Positions 1 through 8,316 of a stretch of 64,000 nt of DNA are shown in pieces. This DNA is from Actinomycetota bacterium (GTDB taxonomy: Bacteria; Actinomycetota; Acidimicrobiia; Acidimicrobiales; Microtrichaceae): the NCBI GenBank assembly GCA_016870275.1, contig VGBZ01000008.1, forward strand, positions 1-64,000. Direction: 5' to 3'. The notes below the pieces were generated by a model. It searched no databases and was not told the DNA's origin. It was given only the letters and a program-made list of their open reading frames with translations. Both the position numbers and the translations under genes were made by a program. Each line of letters opens with the position of its first letter. Positions within the stretch are counted from its first letter, which is position 1.

Positions 1-360
1 GGAGCCGACGGCGACGGTGGCGGTCACCGTGTTCGACACCGGATCGATCTTCGACACCGTGTTCGAATTGAGGTTGGTCACCCAGATGTTCGACCCGTCG
101 AACGCCACCCCGACCGGGCCGGAGCCGACGGGGACGGTGGCGGTCACCGTGTTCGACACCGGATCGATCTTCGACACCGTGTTCGAATTGAGGTTGGTCA
201 CCCAGATGTTCGACCCGTCGAACGCCACCCCGTACGGGCTGGAGCCGACGGGGACGGTGGCGGTCACCGTGTTCGACACCGGGTCGATCTTCGACACCGT
301 GTTCGAACTGTAGTTGGCCACCCAAATACGCGACCCGCCGTACGCCACCCCTTGCGGGTT
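1..360. repeat. Three 120-bp tandem repeats inside the beta-propeller gene
   Basis: Units start at 1, 121 and 241. The first two differ at only a few bases (for example gcg versus ggg near base 12, and the last ten bases). The third has diverged more in its second half. Each unit encodes one 40-residue propeller blade, so blade number can change by recombination. More units probably continue to the left of the window. Confidence 0.95.
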
Positions 361-543
361 GATGCCGACGGCGACGGTGGCGATCACGCTCGGACCAGAA
401 GGAACCGTGGTCGTGGTCGTGGAGGACGTTGTCGTGGTTGTGGTCGGCGGGGGCGTCGGCGGTGGGGCCACGCACGCCGACGCCACCAATCCGCAAACGG
501 CCACACCGACCGTCACCAGCATCAACCTGAACCGCATCGCCAT
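1..543 (-). CDS. YVTN-type beta-propeller repeat lipoprotein, C-terminus beyond window
   Basis: The frame is open from an ATG at 543 to the left edge, 181 codons. A GGAAGGGG ribosome site lies directly upstream. Residues 1-24 form a lipoprotein signal (MAMRFRLMLVT then VASAC). A Thr/Pro-rich linker with runs of TTTT follows. From about residue 55 there are 40-residue repeats with the cores IWVTNLNSNTVSKIDPVSN and TVTATVPVG, the pattern of YVTN/NHL-like propeller blades. It is probably anchored to the outer face of the membrane. Such propellers usually bind proteins or glycans and are not catalytic; the ligand cannot be read from the sequence. The neighbouring genes give no clear function. Confidence 0.85.
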   Translation of the reverse strand, partial: MAMRFRLMLVTVGVAVCGLVASACVAPPPTPPPTTTTTTSSTTTTTVPSGPSVIATVAVGINPQGVAYGGSRIWVANYSSNTVSKIDPVSNTVTATVPVGSSPYGVAFDGSNIWVTNLNSNTVSKIDPVSNTVTATVPVGSGPVGVAFDGSNIWVTNLNSNTVSKIDPVSNTVTATVAVGS

Positions 544-683
544 CCCCTTCCGTCCTTGTCAACACGGTAGGACGGGCAGCGGGGCGGGGCAAGGCCGGGC
601 GAGCGCGTAGCGCGCCTACCGACCTACTCGGTGGCGTGCTCCTGCAACATCGTCGGGTGTGCTGGACGGGTCCGCGCCGGTGA

Positions 684-833
684 TCAACCGGGGTTGATTC
701 TCGACACGGTGTCCGAACCCATGATGGCCACCCAGTTGCTCTCCGCCCCGAACGCCATCCCGTACGGGCCGGAGCCGACGGGGACGGTGGCGGTCACCGT
801 GTCCGACGCCGGATCGATCTTCGACACCGTGTT
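684..833 (-). pseudogene. Orphan C-terminal fragment of a beta-propeller repeat protein
   Basis: Fifty codons read NTVSKIDPASDTVTATVPVG, then a second partial blade ending SRINPG and a TGA at 684-686. They are clearly homologous to the blades of the gene at 1-543 but have no start, signal peptide or further blades upstream. The upstream side runs straight into the degenerate tRNA-Arg. This looks like the leftover 3' end of a duplicated or deleted propeller gene. Confidence 0.7.
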
Positions 834-839
834 TCAGTA

Positions 840-911
840 GCCGCTCGCGTGTGGTGCTGTGGGGGAGCGAGATCCGTAGTCAGATGCTCTATCCAATTGA
901 GCTACGAGCGC
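840..911 (-). tRNA. Degenerate tRNA-Arg(ACG), probably a pseudo-tRNA
   Basis: Reading from 911 downward, the acceptor strand GCGCTCG, the D arm (GCTC...GAGC) and the anticodon loop CTACGGA with anticodon ACG are all intact. Past the anticodon loop the 3' stem strand does not pair, and no GTTCGA T-loop exists. CGAGCGG at 841-847 could still pair with six of the seven acceptor bases. It is either a decayed full-length tRNA or a 5' half fused to unrelated DNA. It is unlikely to be functional. Confidence 0.5.
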
Positions 912-1061
912 TGGTGAAGCGACGATCCTAGAGCCGAGGACTCCCTGCGACCAACGGCGTGCTGACTCCCGGGTCCGAACGCGACCCGGCCGGACCGCAG
1001 GGGTCCGGCCGAGGCGGGGGGTCGCCGGTCGACGTTCGACGCAGCGGTTGGGTGGACGGGT

Positions 1062-1496
1062 TCAGACCCGACGAGAGCAGACCGGCCAGTGCTGGGGGCC
1101 ACCGGTGGCCCACAGCGCTCGGGTCATCTTGTCCTGATGCATCGGAATTGCCCGTGCCGGGTCGACACCGACCAACTCCGGGTAGTGGTCACGGGCGACG
1201 TAGTTCCAGGTGGACTGGGAGAACTGGTAGGCGCCCCGGTACAGACCGCTCGAACTCGTGATGTCGTAGCGGCCGTTGGATTCGCACTGCCGGAGCCGGG
1301 CCAGACCGTCCTCGCTGATCGCATTGGGGAACTTGTCGGAGGCCTTCTCCGCCTCGTACCACTTCGCGAACGCAGCCTGCTCCTCCGGGGTGCATGCCCC
1401 CAGCAGGAACGCAGCGCTGAGTCCGAGTGCTGCCCCGATGGCGCCGATCCGTGCGAGTGGCTTCCGCTTGAGTTTCGGCTTCCGGTGGCTGGTCAT
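1062..1496 (-). CDS. Rpf-like (resuscitation-promoting factor) transglycosylase-domain lipoprotein
   Basis: The 144-residue protein starts MTSHRKPKLKRK and has a lipoprotein signal ending FLLGAC near residue 35. The C-terminal part reads GLARLRQCESNGRYDITSSS and GLYRGAYQFSQSTWNYVA, the lysozyme-like fold signature of Rpf/transglycosylase proteins. The Glu of CESNG is the expected catalytic acid. Rpf proteins cleave peptidoglycan and stimulate growth resumption in actinobacteria. An ATG eight codons upstream (1520) is possible, but GGAGGA sits six bases before the ATG at 1496, which decides the start. The gene is single and followed downstream by the decayed tRNA. Confidence 0.88.
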   Translation of the reverse strand: MTSHRKPKLKRKPLARIGAIGAALGLSAAFLLGACTPEEQAAFAKWYEAEKASDKFPNAISEDGLARLRQCESNGRYDITSSSGLYRGAYQFSQSTWNYVARDHYPELVGVDPARAIPMHQDKMTRALWATGGPQHWPVCSRRV

Positions 1497-1581
1497 GGCG
1501 TCCTCCGATGCTTCCGACATTGACGGCGAGCGGATGGGAGTGCGCCGTTTTCTCGGGCGTCACCCGCTCGATTCGGTGACA

Positions 1582-1626
1582 GTTTTAGGTCATTTCGTCA
1601 CCAAACTGCAACACGAACGTCGTGTT
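1582..1626 (-). promoter_or_regulatory. Candidate promoter and palindromic operator of the Rpf-like gene
   Basis: On the minus strand TTGCAG (1606-1611) and TAAAAC (1582-1587) are 18 bases apart, a fair -35/-10 pair for the gene starting at 1496. Just upstream lies AACACGAACGTCGTGTT (1610-1626), a palindrome with perfect 7-base arms around ACG that touches the -35. This suggests a dimeric regulator, but no regulator gene is adjacent. Confidence 0.4.
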
Positions 1627-1768
1627 ATGGGTCACACAGGGTTCGAGCGCCGGAAATCAGGGGTCCAGTGACCCTCCGACAACTGCATGAGGCCGGAGGC
1701 GCTGCCGGGGCATCGGGTGTTCGTCGGGGCGTGCCGTCGAGAGGCACGGCCCCGACGCCACCACGGAG

Positions 1769-1857
1769 CGGAGAGGGTGGGATTCGAACCCACGGTGAGG
1801 TTGCCCCCACACCTCCTTAGCAGGGAGGCCCGTTCGACCTGGCTCCGGCACCTCTCC
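1769..1857 (-). tRNA. tRNA-Ser(GCT)
   Basis: The acceptor stem GGAGAGG pairs with CCTCTCC. The anticodon loop CTGCTAA gives anticodon GCT. A long class II variable arm is present, and the T arm contains GGTTCGAATCC. The discriminator is G and no CCA is encoded. Confidence 0.97.
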
Positions 1858-2007
1858 GGGCCCGATCACTGTAGTGGGTGCAGCAGAACGAGGCCGAAGG
1901 AACTCAGCCCCACCCACTCGTCGGGCCCACCCCGGTGGGGCGCTGCTGCGGGTCGTGTCGTCCTCCTGAACGTCGCACCGGCCGAGCGGATCGGTCAGAC
2001 TGCTCGC

Positions 2008-3204
2008 GTGTCAGCCCTGTTCGAACCGGCGACGCTCGGGCCTCTGAGGCTGCGCAACCGCACCATCAAGGCTGCGACCTTCGAAGGTCGCACACCGGAT
2101 GGCGTGGTGAGCGACGAACTCATCGAGTTCCACCGTCGGATGGCCGCCGGTGGCGTGGCCATGTCGACCGTGGCCTACCTCGCCGTGGCTCCTGAGGGAC
2201 GTACGGACTCCGGGTGTCTGGTGCTCGACGACCGAACGGCTCGAGACCTGCGGCGCCTGACCGATGCTGTCCATTCCGAGGGAGCGCTCGTTGCGGCGCA
2301 ACTCGGACACGCCGGCCCGGTGGCCAACGCTGCGTCCAATGGCGTCTCGGCCATCGCTCCCGGTCGGATGTTCAATCCGCTCGGATTGCGGCGCACGCGT
2401 GCTGCCAGCACCGCCGACCTCGAGCGGGTCATCGGAGACTTCCGCTCAGCGGCGGCCCGCGCCACCGATGCCGGATTCGACTCGCTCGAGGTGCACCTGG
2501 GTCACAACTACCTCCCGAGTGCATTCCTGTCTCCGGCGCTCAATCGTCGTCACGACGAGTGGGGGAGCACTCTCGCCGGCCGCGCCCGACTCGCCCGACG
2601 GATCGTCGAGGCAGTCCGCTCAGGTGCCGGCGCCCACGTCGCTGTCACCGCCAAGGTCAACATGGTCGACGGTGTCCGAACGGGCCTGCAGCTCGACGAC
2701 AGCCTGCAGGTGGCCCGCTGGCTCCAGGACGACGGCCACCTCGACGCGCTCGAGCTCACCGGAGGCAGCTCGCTCGCCAACCCCATGTACCTGTTCAAGG
2801 GGGCCGCTCCGCTGCGGGAGTTCCGACAGACGCTCCCGTGGTACCTGCGGGGCGTGTTCCGGCTGGTCGGCTCTCGGTTCCTGCGCACCTACCCCTACTC
2901 CGAGGCGTACTTCCTGCCGATGGCCCGTCGGTTCCGCGAGGAGCTGACGCTGCCGCTCGTCCTGCTCGGAGGGATCAGTGAGATGTCGACGGCCGAGTCG
3001 GCGATCGACGGAGGCTTCGACTTCGTTGCCATGGGTCGTGCCCTGCTGCACGATCCGAACCTGATAAACGGCTGGTTTGCCGGGACCGCCGAAGCTTCCG
3101 GATGTGTCCACTGCAATCGGTGCATGCCGACGATCTACGAAGGCACCCGCTGCCCGCTGGTCGACCCCAGGCCGGGCGACCGTCCGGTGGTGGTTGGGGC
3201 GTGA
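2008..3204 (+). CDS. NADH:flavin oxidoreductase, old yellow enzyme family
   Basis: A 398-residue FMN-dependent TIM-barrel enzyme. The N-terminus FEPATLGPLRLRNRTIKAAT is the standard OYE opening; LEVHLGHNYLPSAFLSP and the closing segments GGISEMSTAES and FVAMGRALLHDP follow. The C-terminus CVHCNRCMPTIYEGTRCP has the Cys spacing of the 4Fe-4S site of dienoyl-CoA-reductase-like OYEs, yet the protein stops there without the FAD/NADPH domain. It should reduce an activated alkene or related substrate; the substrate is unknown. The GTG start is chosen because homology begins there. Its stop overlaps the next start (GTGA), so the two genes are probably translationally coupled. Confidence 0.88.
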   Translation: MSALFEPATLGPLRLRNRTIKAATFEGRTPDGVVSDELIEFHRRMAAGGVAMSTVAYLAVAPEGRTDSGCLVLDDRTARDLRRLTDAVHSEGALVAAQLGHAGPVANAASNGVSAIAPGRMFNPLGLRRTRAASTADLERVIGDFRSAAARATDAGFDSLEVHLGHNYLPSAFLSPALNRRHDEWGSTLAGRARLARRIVEAVRSGAGAHVAVTAKVNMVDGVRTGLQLDDSLQVARWLQDDGHLDALELTGGSSLANPMYLFKGAAPLREFRQTLPWYLRGVFRLVGSRFLRTYPYSEAYFLPMARRFREELTLPLVLLGGISEMSTAESAIDGGFDFVAMGRALLHDPNLINGWFAGTAEASGCVHCNRCMPTIYEGTRCPLVDPRPGDRPVVVGA

Positions 3205-4040
3205 GCGCCGCACCGATCCCTCGCTTCGACGGTGCCTCGGCAACGAGCGCCGACGTCGCTGCAGCAGTGGCCGAGGACGGAGTGTGCATCGTGGAGCGAC
3301 TCGTCGACGAGGCCACCTGCGACGCCGTGCTGGCCGAGCTCCGGCCGCACCTCGACGCCGTCCGGCCCGGCGCCGACGACTTCGAGGGTCGCAACACCCG
3401 GCGCGTCGGGGCCATCCTCGGCAGGTCGTCGTCGTCGGTCGGCCTGATCGCCCACGACCTCGTCCTCGACGTGGTCGACCGGGTCCTCGGTCCGGACAAG
3501 TCGACGTTCCAGCTGCACCTCACCCAGGCCATCGCGATCGGTCCCGGGTCGCCGGCCCAGGGACTCCACCGGGACCAGTGGTGCTTCGACTTCCACCCGT
3601 TCCCGCCCGAACTGGTCGTGGAGGTCTCGACCATCTGGGCGCTCACCGACTTCACCGAGGCGACCGGCGCCACCCGGGTCGTGACGGGAAGTCACCGACT
3701 TCCATCGGTCACCGCAACGGACGCCGACGCTACAGGAGCAACCATGCCCCGGGGTTCGGTCGTGATCTACACCGGTTCGACCGTTCACGGCGGCGGCGCC
3801 AATCGCAGCGACGAGACCCGTGTGGGTCTGAACGTGGACTACACGCTCGGATGGTTGCGTCAGGAGGAGAACCAGTACCTCTCGGTGCCGTTGGAGGTGG
3901 CGCGAACCCTGCCCGAGAGCGTGCAACGGCTCATGGGGTACTCGCTGGGGAGCTACGCCTTGGGGTACGTCGACGACCTGCGCGACCCGATCTCGGTTCT
4001 GCGCCCCGACCGCAGGGACACGGGATTCGGCGTCGACTGA
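3201..4040 (+). CDS. Phytanoyl-CoA dioxygenase (PhyH) family protein
   Basis: A 279-residue putative Fe(II)/2-oxoglutarate-dependent oxygenase. LHRDQW near residue 119 supplies the first His and the Asp of the iron triad; STVHGGGANRSDETRVGLN near residue 195 supplies the second His and the 2-oxoglutarate-binding Arg. This family hydroxylates varied lipids and small molecules, so the substrate cannot be named. It overlaps the OYE gene by four bases and is the last gene of that pair, suggesting consecutive oxidation and reduction of one substrate. It converges on the lipoprotein gene at 4080. Confidence 0.85.
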   Translation: MSAAPIPRFDGASATSADVAAAVAEDGVCIVERLVDEATCDAVLAELRPHLDAVRPGADDFEGRNTRRVGAILGRSSSSVGLIAHDLVLDVVDRVLGPDKSTFQLHLTQAIAIGPGSPAQGLHRDQWCFDFHPFPPELVVEVSTIWALTDFTEATGATRVVTGSHRLPSVTATDADATGATMPRGSVVIYTGSTVHGGGANRSDETRVGLNVDYTLGWLRQEENQYLSVPLEVARTLPESVQRLMGYSLGSYALGYVDDLRDPISVLRPDRRDTGFGVD

Positions 4041-4079
4041 CCGCCGGGTGTCGCCACGGCCTTCGGGCGCTCGGGCGCC

Positions 4080-5327
4080 TCAGGGGAGGGCGTCGATCTC
4101 GAGGGTGATGCTCCCGCCGTCGAAGCTGGAGGCCGGGATGACCAGGATCCGGTGGGCTCCCGATTCGCTCAGCGTGTAGGTCGACCACGGGTCACTCACG
4201 ACCGGTGGTTCGGGGTCGCGCACGCCCTCGACGGTCGACCCGCTGGGGGCGGTCACGACGATGGCCGGCTTCACACCGGGCGGGTCCAGCGTCCGGAGCC
4301 GGACCTGGGCCCCGGCGGGTGCCTCGTAGGTGACGGTGAAGGACTGACCTTGTACCCGGCCGACTGCCAGCCACGAGCCTTCGCCACGCTCGCCGAGGTC
4401 CAGATCGGCGCTCAGCAGGAGGTTGGTGCCGGCTGACCCGAAGTTGGGGTTGCCCGTGAGGGCGATCAGGTAGGTCCCGTCGACGGGCAGGACGTAACGG
4501 GTTCCACGGCTGGGCAGGCCCGCCGGGAACGGCGCGTCGCCCGGCAGTCGGAGTTCGACGGAGTACGCCGAGTTCGACGTGCCGATGCCGAGCGCCTCTC
4601 CGGCGGTGCCGGTGTAGCGGACGTCGGCGTGCTGACCCGGGAGCAGCTCGGGCAACGCCGTCGCCCCGAGTCCAGCGTCGATCGGGCCCAGATCGTTGCT
4701 GATCACGGCGTTCGACAACCCGACGGTCAGCCGGTAGACGCCGGTCACGGGCAGGGTGACCTGGGCGCTGCGGAGGCCGTTGTTGGTGACCTCGAGACCA
4801 CCCGGGCCGACGATCCGCTGGACGCCGTAGCGGTTGAGCCGTTCGGTGGCGGTGCCGGCGTAGTCGTACGTCACCCGCTGCCCGACGAGCACCGAACCGA
4901 GCCGACCGAGCCCGGTGGGTCCGCGGTCCTCGTCCCGACTCACCACGAGGTCGTAGCGCCGTACTCCGAGGTCAACGCCGGGGCTGTCGAGGCGGATCGT
5001 GTACCGCCCGGTCGCCGGCAGGATGAAGCGCCGGGTGTCGACGTTTCGTTGCTCAGCGACCGGAACTGGGGTTCCGTCCGGAGCGACGAGCGTCAGCGGT
5101 GGCCTTTCGCAGCATCCGATGAAGTACGCAAGGTTCAGATCCTGCCCGGCCACACCGTCGTAGGCGTACACGACTGGGTTGGTCAGGACGGAGATCTCCC
5201 CGGAGTACCAGCCCTGTGTCACCGTCGTTCCGCCCGACGGCGCAGCGCACGCCACGAGCCCGGCGGCGAGCAACACCGCCACTGCTGCAGTTCGCAAAAC
5301 ATTCGGGGCGAGCAGCCGGTTCGACAC
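4080..5327 (-). CDS. Secreted lipoprotein of unknown function with pre-peptidase-like beta repeats
   Basis: The 415-residue product begins SNRLLAPNVLRTAAVAVLLA and has a lipobox GLVAC near residue 28. The mature part is beta-rich with recurring segments such as GRYTIRLDSPG, GVYRLTVG and GTYLIALTGN. These resemble pre-peptidase C-terminal or carbohydrate-binding-like modules, each about 90-100 residues. I do not recognise a catalytic domain. A GTG at 5327 with GGAGGT eight bases upstream is preferred; an ATG at 5342 would add five residues. It is monocistronic. Confidence 0.75.
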   Translation of the reverse strand: MSNRLLAPNVLRTAAVAVLLAAGLVACAAPSGGTTVTQGWYSGEISVLTNPVVYAYDGVAGQDLNLAYFIGCCERPPLTLVAPDGTPVPVAEQRNVDTRRFILPATGRYTIRLDSPGVDLGVRRYDLVVSRDEDRGPTGLGRLGSVLVGQRVTYDYAGTATERLNRYGVQRIVGPGGLEVTNNGLRSAQVTLPVTGVYRLTVGLSNAVISNDLGPIDAGLGATALPELLPGQHADVRYTGTAGEALGIGTSNSAYSVELRLPGDAPFPAGLPSRGTRYVLPVDGTYLIALTGNPNFGSAGTNLLLSADLDLGERGEGSWLAVGRVQGQSFTVTYEAPAGAQVRLRTLDPPGVKPAIVVTAPSGSTVEGVRDPEPPVVSDPWSTYTLSESGAHRILVIPASSFDGGSITLEIDALP

Positions 5328-5451
5328 GAACAGGACCTCCATGGATGGGACCTTCATCTCGCTCATCTGCTGCGACCGGGCCGATCCGCACAAAAACCAG
5401 TTGCTAACGATTGTTACACAGGTCGGTCGACAAGACCTCGGGATCACGATG

Positions 5452-7065
5452 TCAGACCGACAACGGATACACCCGTCGGCCGCCGACCCACGTGGCGGCG
5501 ATCCGGAACGGAGCCGGGCCGGTGTTCGTCGGCGACAGGATCACGAGGTCCGCTCGTAGACCGGGTCGCAGCGATCCCCGTTCGTGTTCCTGACCCCCGG
5601 CGTGGGCCGCTCCGGCGGTGTAGGCCCGTAGCCAGTCGTCGACGGGTACCGCCTCGGCGGGGGTGACCGGGATCCCGTCAGACGTACGGCGTTGCGCTCC
5701 CAGCCAAGCGCAACGGATGGGGTCGATGGGTCCACAGGGGTCGTCGGACGATCCGGCGATCGTTACCCCTGCTTCTGCGAGCGTGGCGAAGGGCAACCAT
5801 GTGGCATCGTCGGGCTCGAAGCCGGCGGTGCTCCGCCCCACGTGCTCCACGAACCCCGGTTGGACCACACCCACGGCTCCGATACCGGCGGCGCGCCGGG
5901 CGAGCGCACTCGATGCCATACCGGCGTGTTCCAGCCTGAACCGGTGGTCTCCGCCCGGGTGTCGGCGAGCGGCAGCGGTGAATGCGTCGAGCGCCGAGGC
6001 AACCCCGGCGTTGCCCATCGCATGCACTGCGACACGGAAGTCGCGTTCGGTGGCGGCGAGCACAGCGTCGGCGAGATCGTCGAAACGCCGACCGAACGCC
6101 ACGTGGTGTCCGTGGTGGTGGACGTCGATCGCTGGGGCCACGCCGCCGTCGGCGAAGCACTTGACCGGACCGACACGGAGCCACTCGTCACCCTCGCCCG
6201 TCACCGGACCGTCCAATCGGTCACCGAGGTCGTTGGACAGGAACGGCGTGGCGGCGGGCATCATCAGCACCGATACGGGCAGGTCACCCCGAGCAGCGAG
6301 CGCTCGGTAACGGACCTCGCTGGTGGCGTCGACTGCGGCGTCGTGGACTGCGGTGATTCCGTGTCGATGGAGCGCCAGCCCGCGTGCGATGAGTAGTTCC
6401 TCGAAGCGCTCCGGATCGCTGAACGCCCGAACCGACTCGGCGTGCGCCTGTCCGAAGGCTCGTTCGAGCAGCAAGCCGGTCGGCTCTCCGCTCCCCGTTC
6501 GTTCGATGTCCTCGATGTCCATGCCACCGGGTGTGACTCCGGTGTTGTCGACGGTGTTGCGTCCGATTCCCAGCCGGTCGAGCGCAGCGGAGTTCACCAC
6601 TGCCTGATGGAACGTGTGGTGCACGACGATCGCCGGGCGGTCCCCGACGGCGTCATCGAGCAGCGACCGAGTCGGTCGGATGCCGGTCGATTCGTCCCAC
6701 CGACACGCTCGGACCCAGTCCACCTGGGGACGGGCGTCCGCCAGATGCCGCAGGCCGCCAGCGAGGGCGGCGTCATCGGCGATCGTGGTGCAGTCCAACC
6801 ACTCGGCCTCGAGTGCGGTGACCGACAGGTGACAGTGGGCGTCGATGAACCCGGGGACGACGGTGCGTCCGTCGAGTTCCACGACGGAGGCTCCCGCAGC
6901 GGCAGCGGCATCGCCCAGAGCTCGCTCGCCCACCGCCTCCACCCGGTCGCCCCGGACGACGAGTGACTCAGCGGTGCCGCTCGGTCCCATCGTCAGGATC
7001 GGGCCACCACGGAACACCGTGAGTGGAGCCGCTCCGGGTCCGGCGAGTTGGTCTGGACCGCTCAC
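5452..7065 (-). CDS. Amidohydrolase family 3 (YtcJ-like) metal-dependent hydrolase
   Basis: A 537-residue protein with the amidohydrolase opening VFRGGPILTMGPSG and the metal-binding GFIDAHCHL near residue 72. Further metal and catalytic segments are HAMGNAGVASALDA, FRLEHAGM and GSSDDPCGPIDP. The C-terminus returns to the beta sandwich with GLRADLVIL and VGGRRVYPLSV. This class hydrolyses amide or cyclic C-N bonds; the substrate is unknown. The GTG at 7065 overlaps the stop of the dehydrogenase gene (GTGA). It is the last gene of the TetR-controlled operon. Confidence 0.88.
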   Translation of the reverse strand: MSGPDQLAGPGAAPLTVFRGGPILTMGPSGTAESLVVRGDRVEAVGERALGDAAAAAGASVVELDGRTVVPGFIDAHCHLSVTALEAEWLDCTTIADDAALAGGLRHLADARPQVDWVRACRWDESTGIRPTRSLLDDAVGDRPAIVVHHTFHQAVVNSAALDRLGIGRNTVDNTGVTPGGMDIEDIERTGSGEPTGLLLERAFGQAHAESVRAFSDPERFEELLIARGLALHRHGITAVHDAAVDATSEVRYRALAARGDLPVSVLMMPAATPFLSNDLGDRLDGPVTGEGDEWLRVGPVKCFADGGVAPAIDVHHHGHHVAFGRRFDDLADAVLAATERDFRVAVHAMGNAGVASALDAFTAAARRHPGGDHRFRLEHAGMASSALARRAAGIGAVGVVQPGFVEHVGRSTAGFEPDDATWLPFATLAEAGVTIAGSSDDPCGPIDPIRCAWLGAQRRTSDGIPVTPAEAVPVDDWLRAYTAGAAHAGGQEHERGSLRPGLRADLVILSPTNTGPAPFRIAATWVGGRRVYPLSV

Positions 7066-8288
7066 CTGAAGTCGAACGCCACCTTGATGGCGTTGTTTTC
7101 GCCCTGATCGATGATGGTGGTGAATGCGCTGCGCCACTCGTCGAGCCGGAAGGTGTGGGTGAGCATCCCGGTCAGGTCGATTCGACCGTCGCGAACCAGA
7201 TCCAGGTAGTGCTCGATGGCGTGCTGGCGGACGCCGTCGACCTCTTCGACCCCGAACGCGTTGGACCCGACCAGATGCAGCTCCTTGAAGTACCACGGCG
7301 TCCACTCGAACCGAGCGGGCGACGCCACCCCGAGCTGTACCAGCCTGCCCCCGTGGCCCAGGATCCGGAGAGCGACCTCGACGGTCTCGGGATACCCGAC
7401 GGTGTCGTAGACGCAGTCGATGTGGCTCGGGTACGCGATCGGGAGGCCCTCCCACGGCGAACGCAGGGTCGCCCCGCACCACTCGGCGAGCTCCTCGATC
7501 AGCGCCTCGCGCGGTTCAGGCTGGAACACGGTGGCGCCGAGCTTCGCGGCGAGCGCCGTCTGCGCCGGCCAGCGGGCGACGGTGGCCACCTCCACGTCGG
7601 GGTACAACGACCGGAGGATGGTGGTGGCCGTGGTCCCGAGAGCGCCCGCCCCGTAGACCACGACGCGACCGCCGGGCGGTGGCGGGTTACGGGTGATGGC
7701 GTGCAGGGACACCGAGAACGGGTCGGCGAGCACCGCCACCTCGTCGGGCACGTCGTCGGGAACGGGGAACGACATGAGCCTGTGGGCGGGGAGCAGGTCG
7801 GCGAATCCACCCGTGGCGTCCGAGGAGTTCCCGGTGTGGATGCCCGGGGCGAGTCGTCCGTCGAGGAACCCCCAGCAGGCGCTGTAGTTGCCGACCGCAC
7901 ACTCCGGGCACGGCGGCTCGATGCCCCTGGGCGCGCACGAGAGCCACGGGTTGAGCACGACCCGCTGGCCGACGGGGAGGTCGAACGCCGGACCTGCGTC
8001 GACCACGTCGGCGACGACCTCGTGGCCGAGCACCTGCGGGAACGAGATGAACGCTGTCATCGGGTTGTCAGCTGCGTCGTCGAAGTCCATGAGCACCTGC
8101 TTGGAGTCCGACCCGCAGATGCCACACATCCGGGTCCGCAGGACCGCCCAGTCGTCACCGAGCACGGCCGGGTCCCGGACGTCCTCGAGCGCCATCGGGG
8201 TCGTCGCCAGGTGCTGGACGAGCCGCGGCGCGTCCGGTGGAGGAGCCGGGATCTCACCCGGGTCGGTCATGAACACGAGCGCGCGCAC
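7062..8288 (-). CDS. Zinc-dependent medium-chain alcohol/polyol dehydrogenase
   Basis: A 408-residue MDR-superfamily dehydrogenase. RTRMCGICGSD near residue 55 contains the catalytic zinc Cys, and GHEVVADVV the adjacent His-Glu. CAPRGIEPPCPECAVGNYSAC supplies the structural-zinc Cys residues. The nucleotide-binding fold starts at VVVYGAGALGTTA. It oxidises an alcohol with NAD(P)+. GGAGGTTCC directly before the GTG supports the start. It lies 28 bases downstream of the aminotransferase gene and overlaps the amidohydrolase gene by four bases. Confidence 0.88.
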   Translation of the reverse strand: MRALVFMTDPGEIPAPPPDAPRLVQHLATTPMALEDVRDPAVLGDDWAVLRTRMCGICGSDSKQVLMDFDDAADNPMTAFISFPQVLGHEVVADVVDAGPAFDLPVGQRVVLNPWLSCAPRGIEPPCPECAVGNYSACWGFLDGRLAPGIHTGNSSDATGGFADLLPAHRLMSFPVPDDVPDEVAVLADPFSVSLHAITRNPPPPGGRVVVYGAGALGTTATTILRSLYPDVEVATVARWPAQTALAAKLGATVFQPEPREALIEELAEWCGATLRSPWEGLPIAYPSHIDCVYDTVGYPETVEVALRILGHGGRLVQLGVASPARFEWTPWYFKELHLVGSNAFGVEEVDGVRQHAIEHYLDLVRDGRIDLTGMLTHTFRLDEWRSAFTTIIDQGENNAIKVAFDFR

Positions 8289-8316
8289 GGAACCTCCCTC
8301 CCGGTCGTCGACCGGC

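Noticed and set aside
1497-1700. c-di-AMP (ydaO) riboswitch upstream of the Rpf-like gene
   Set aside because: Such riboswitches precede some rpf genes, but I could not find the long conserved aptamer here.
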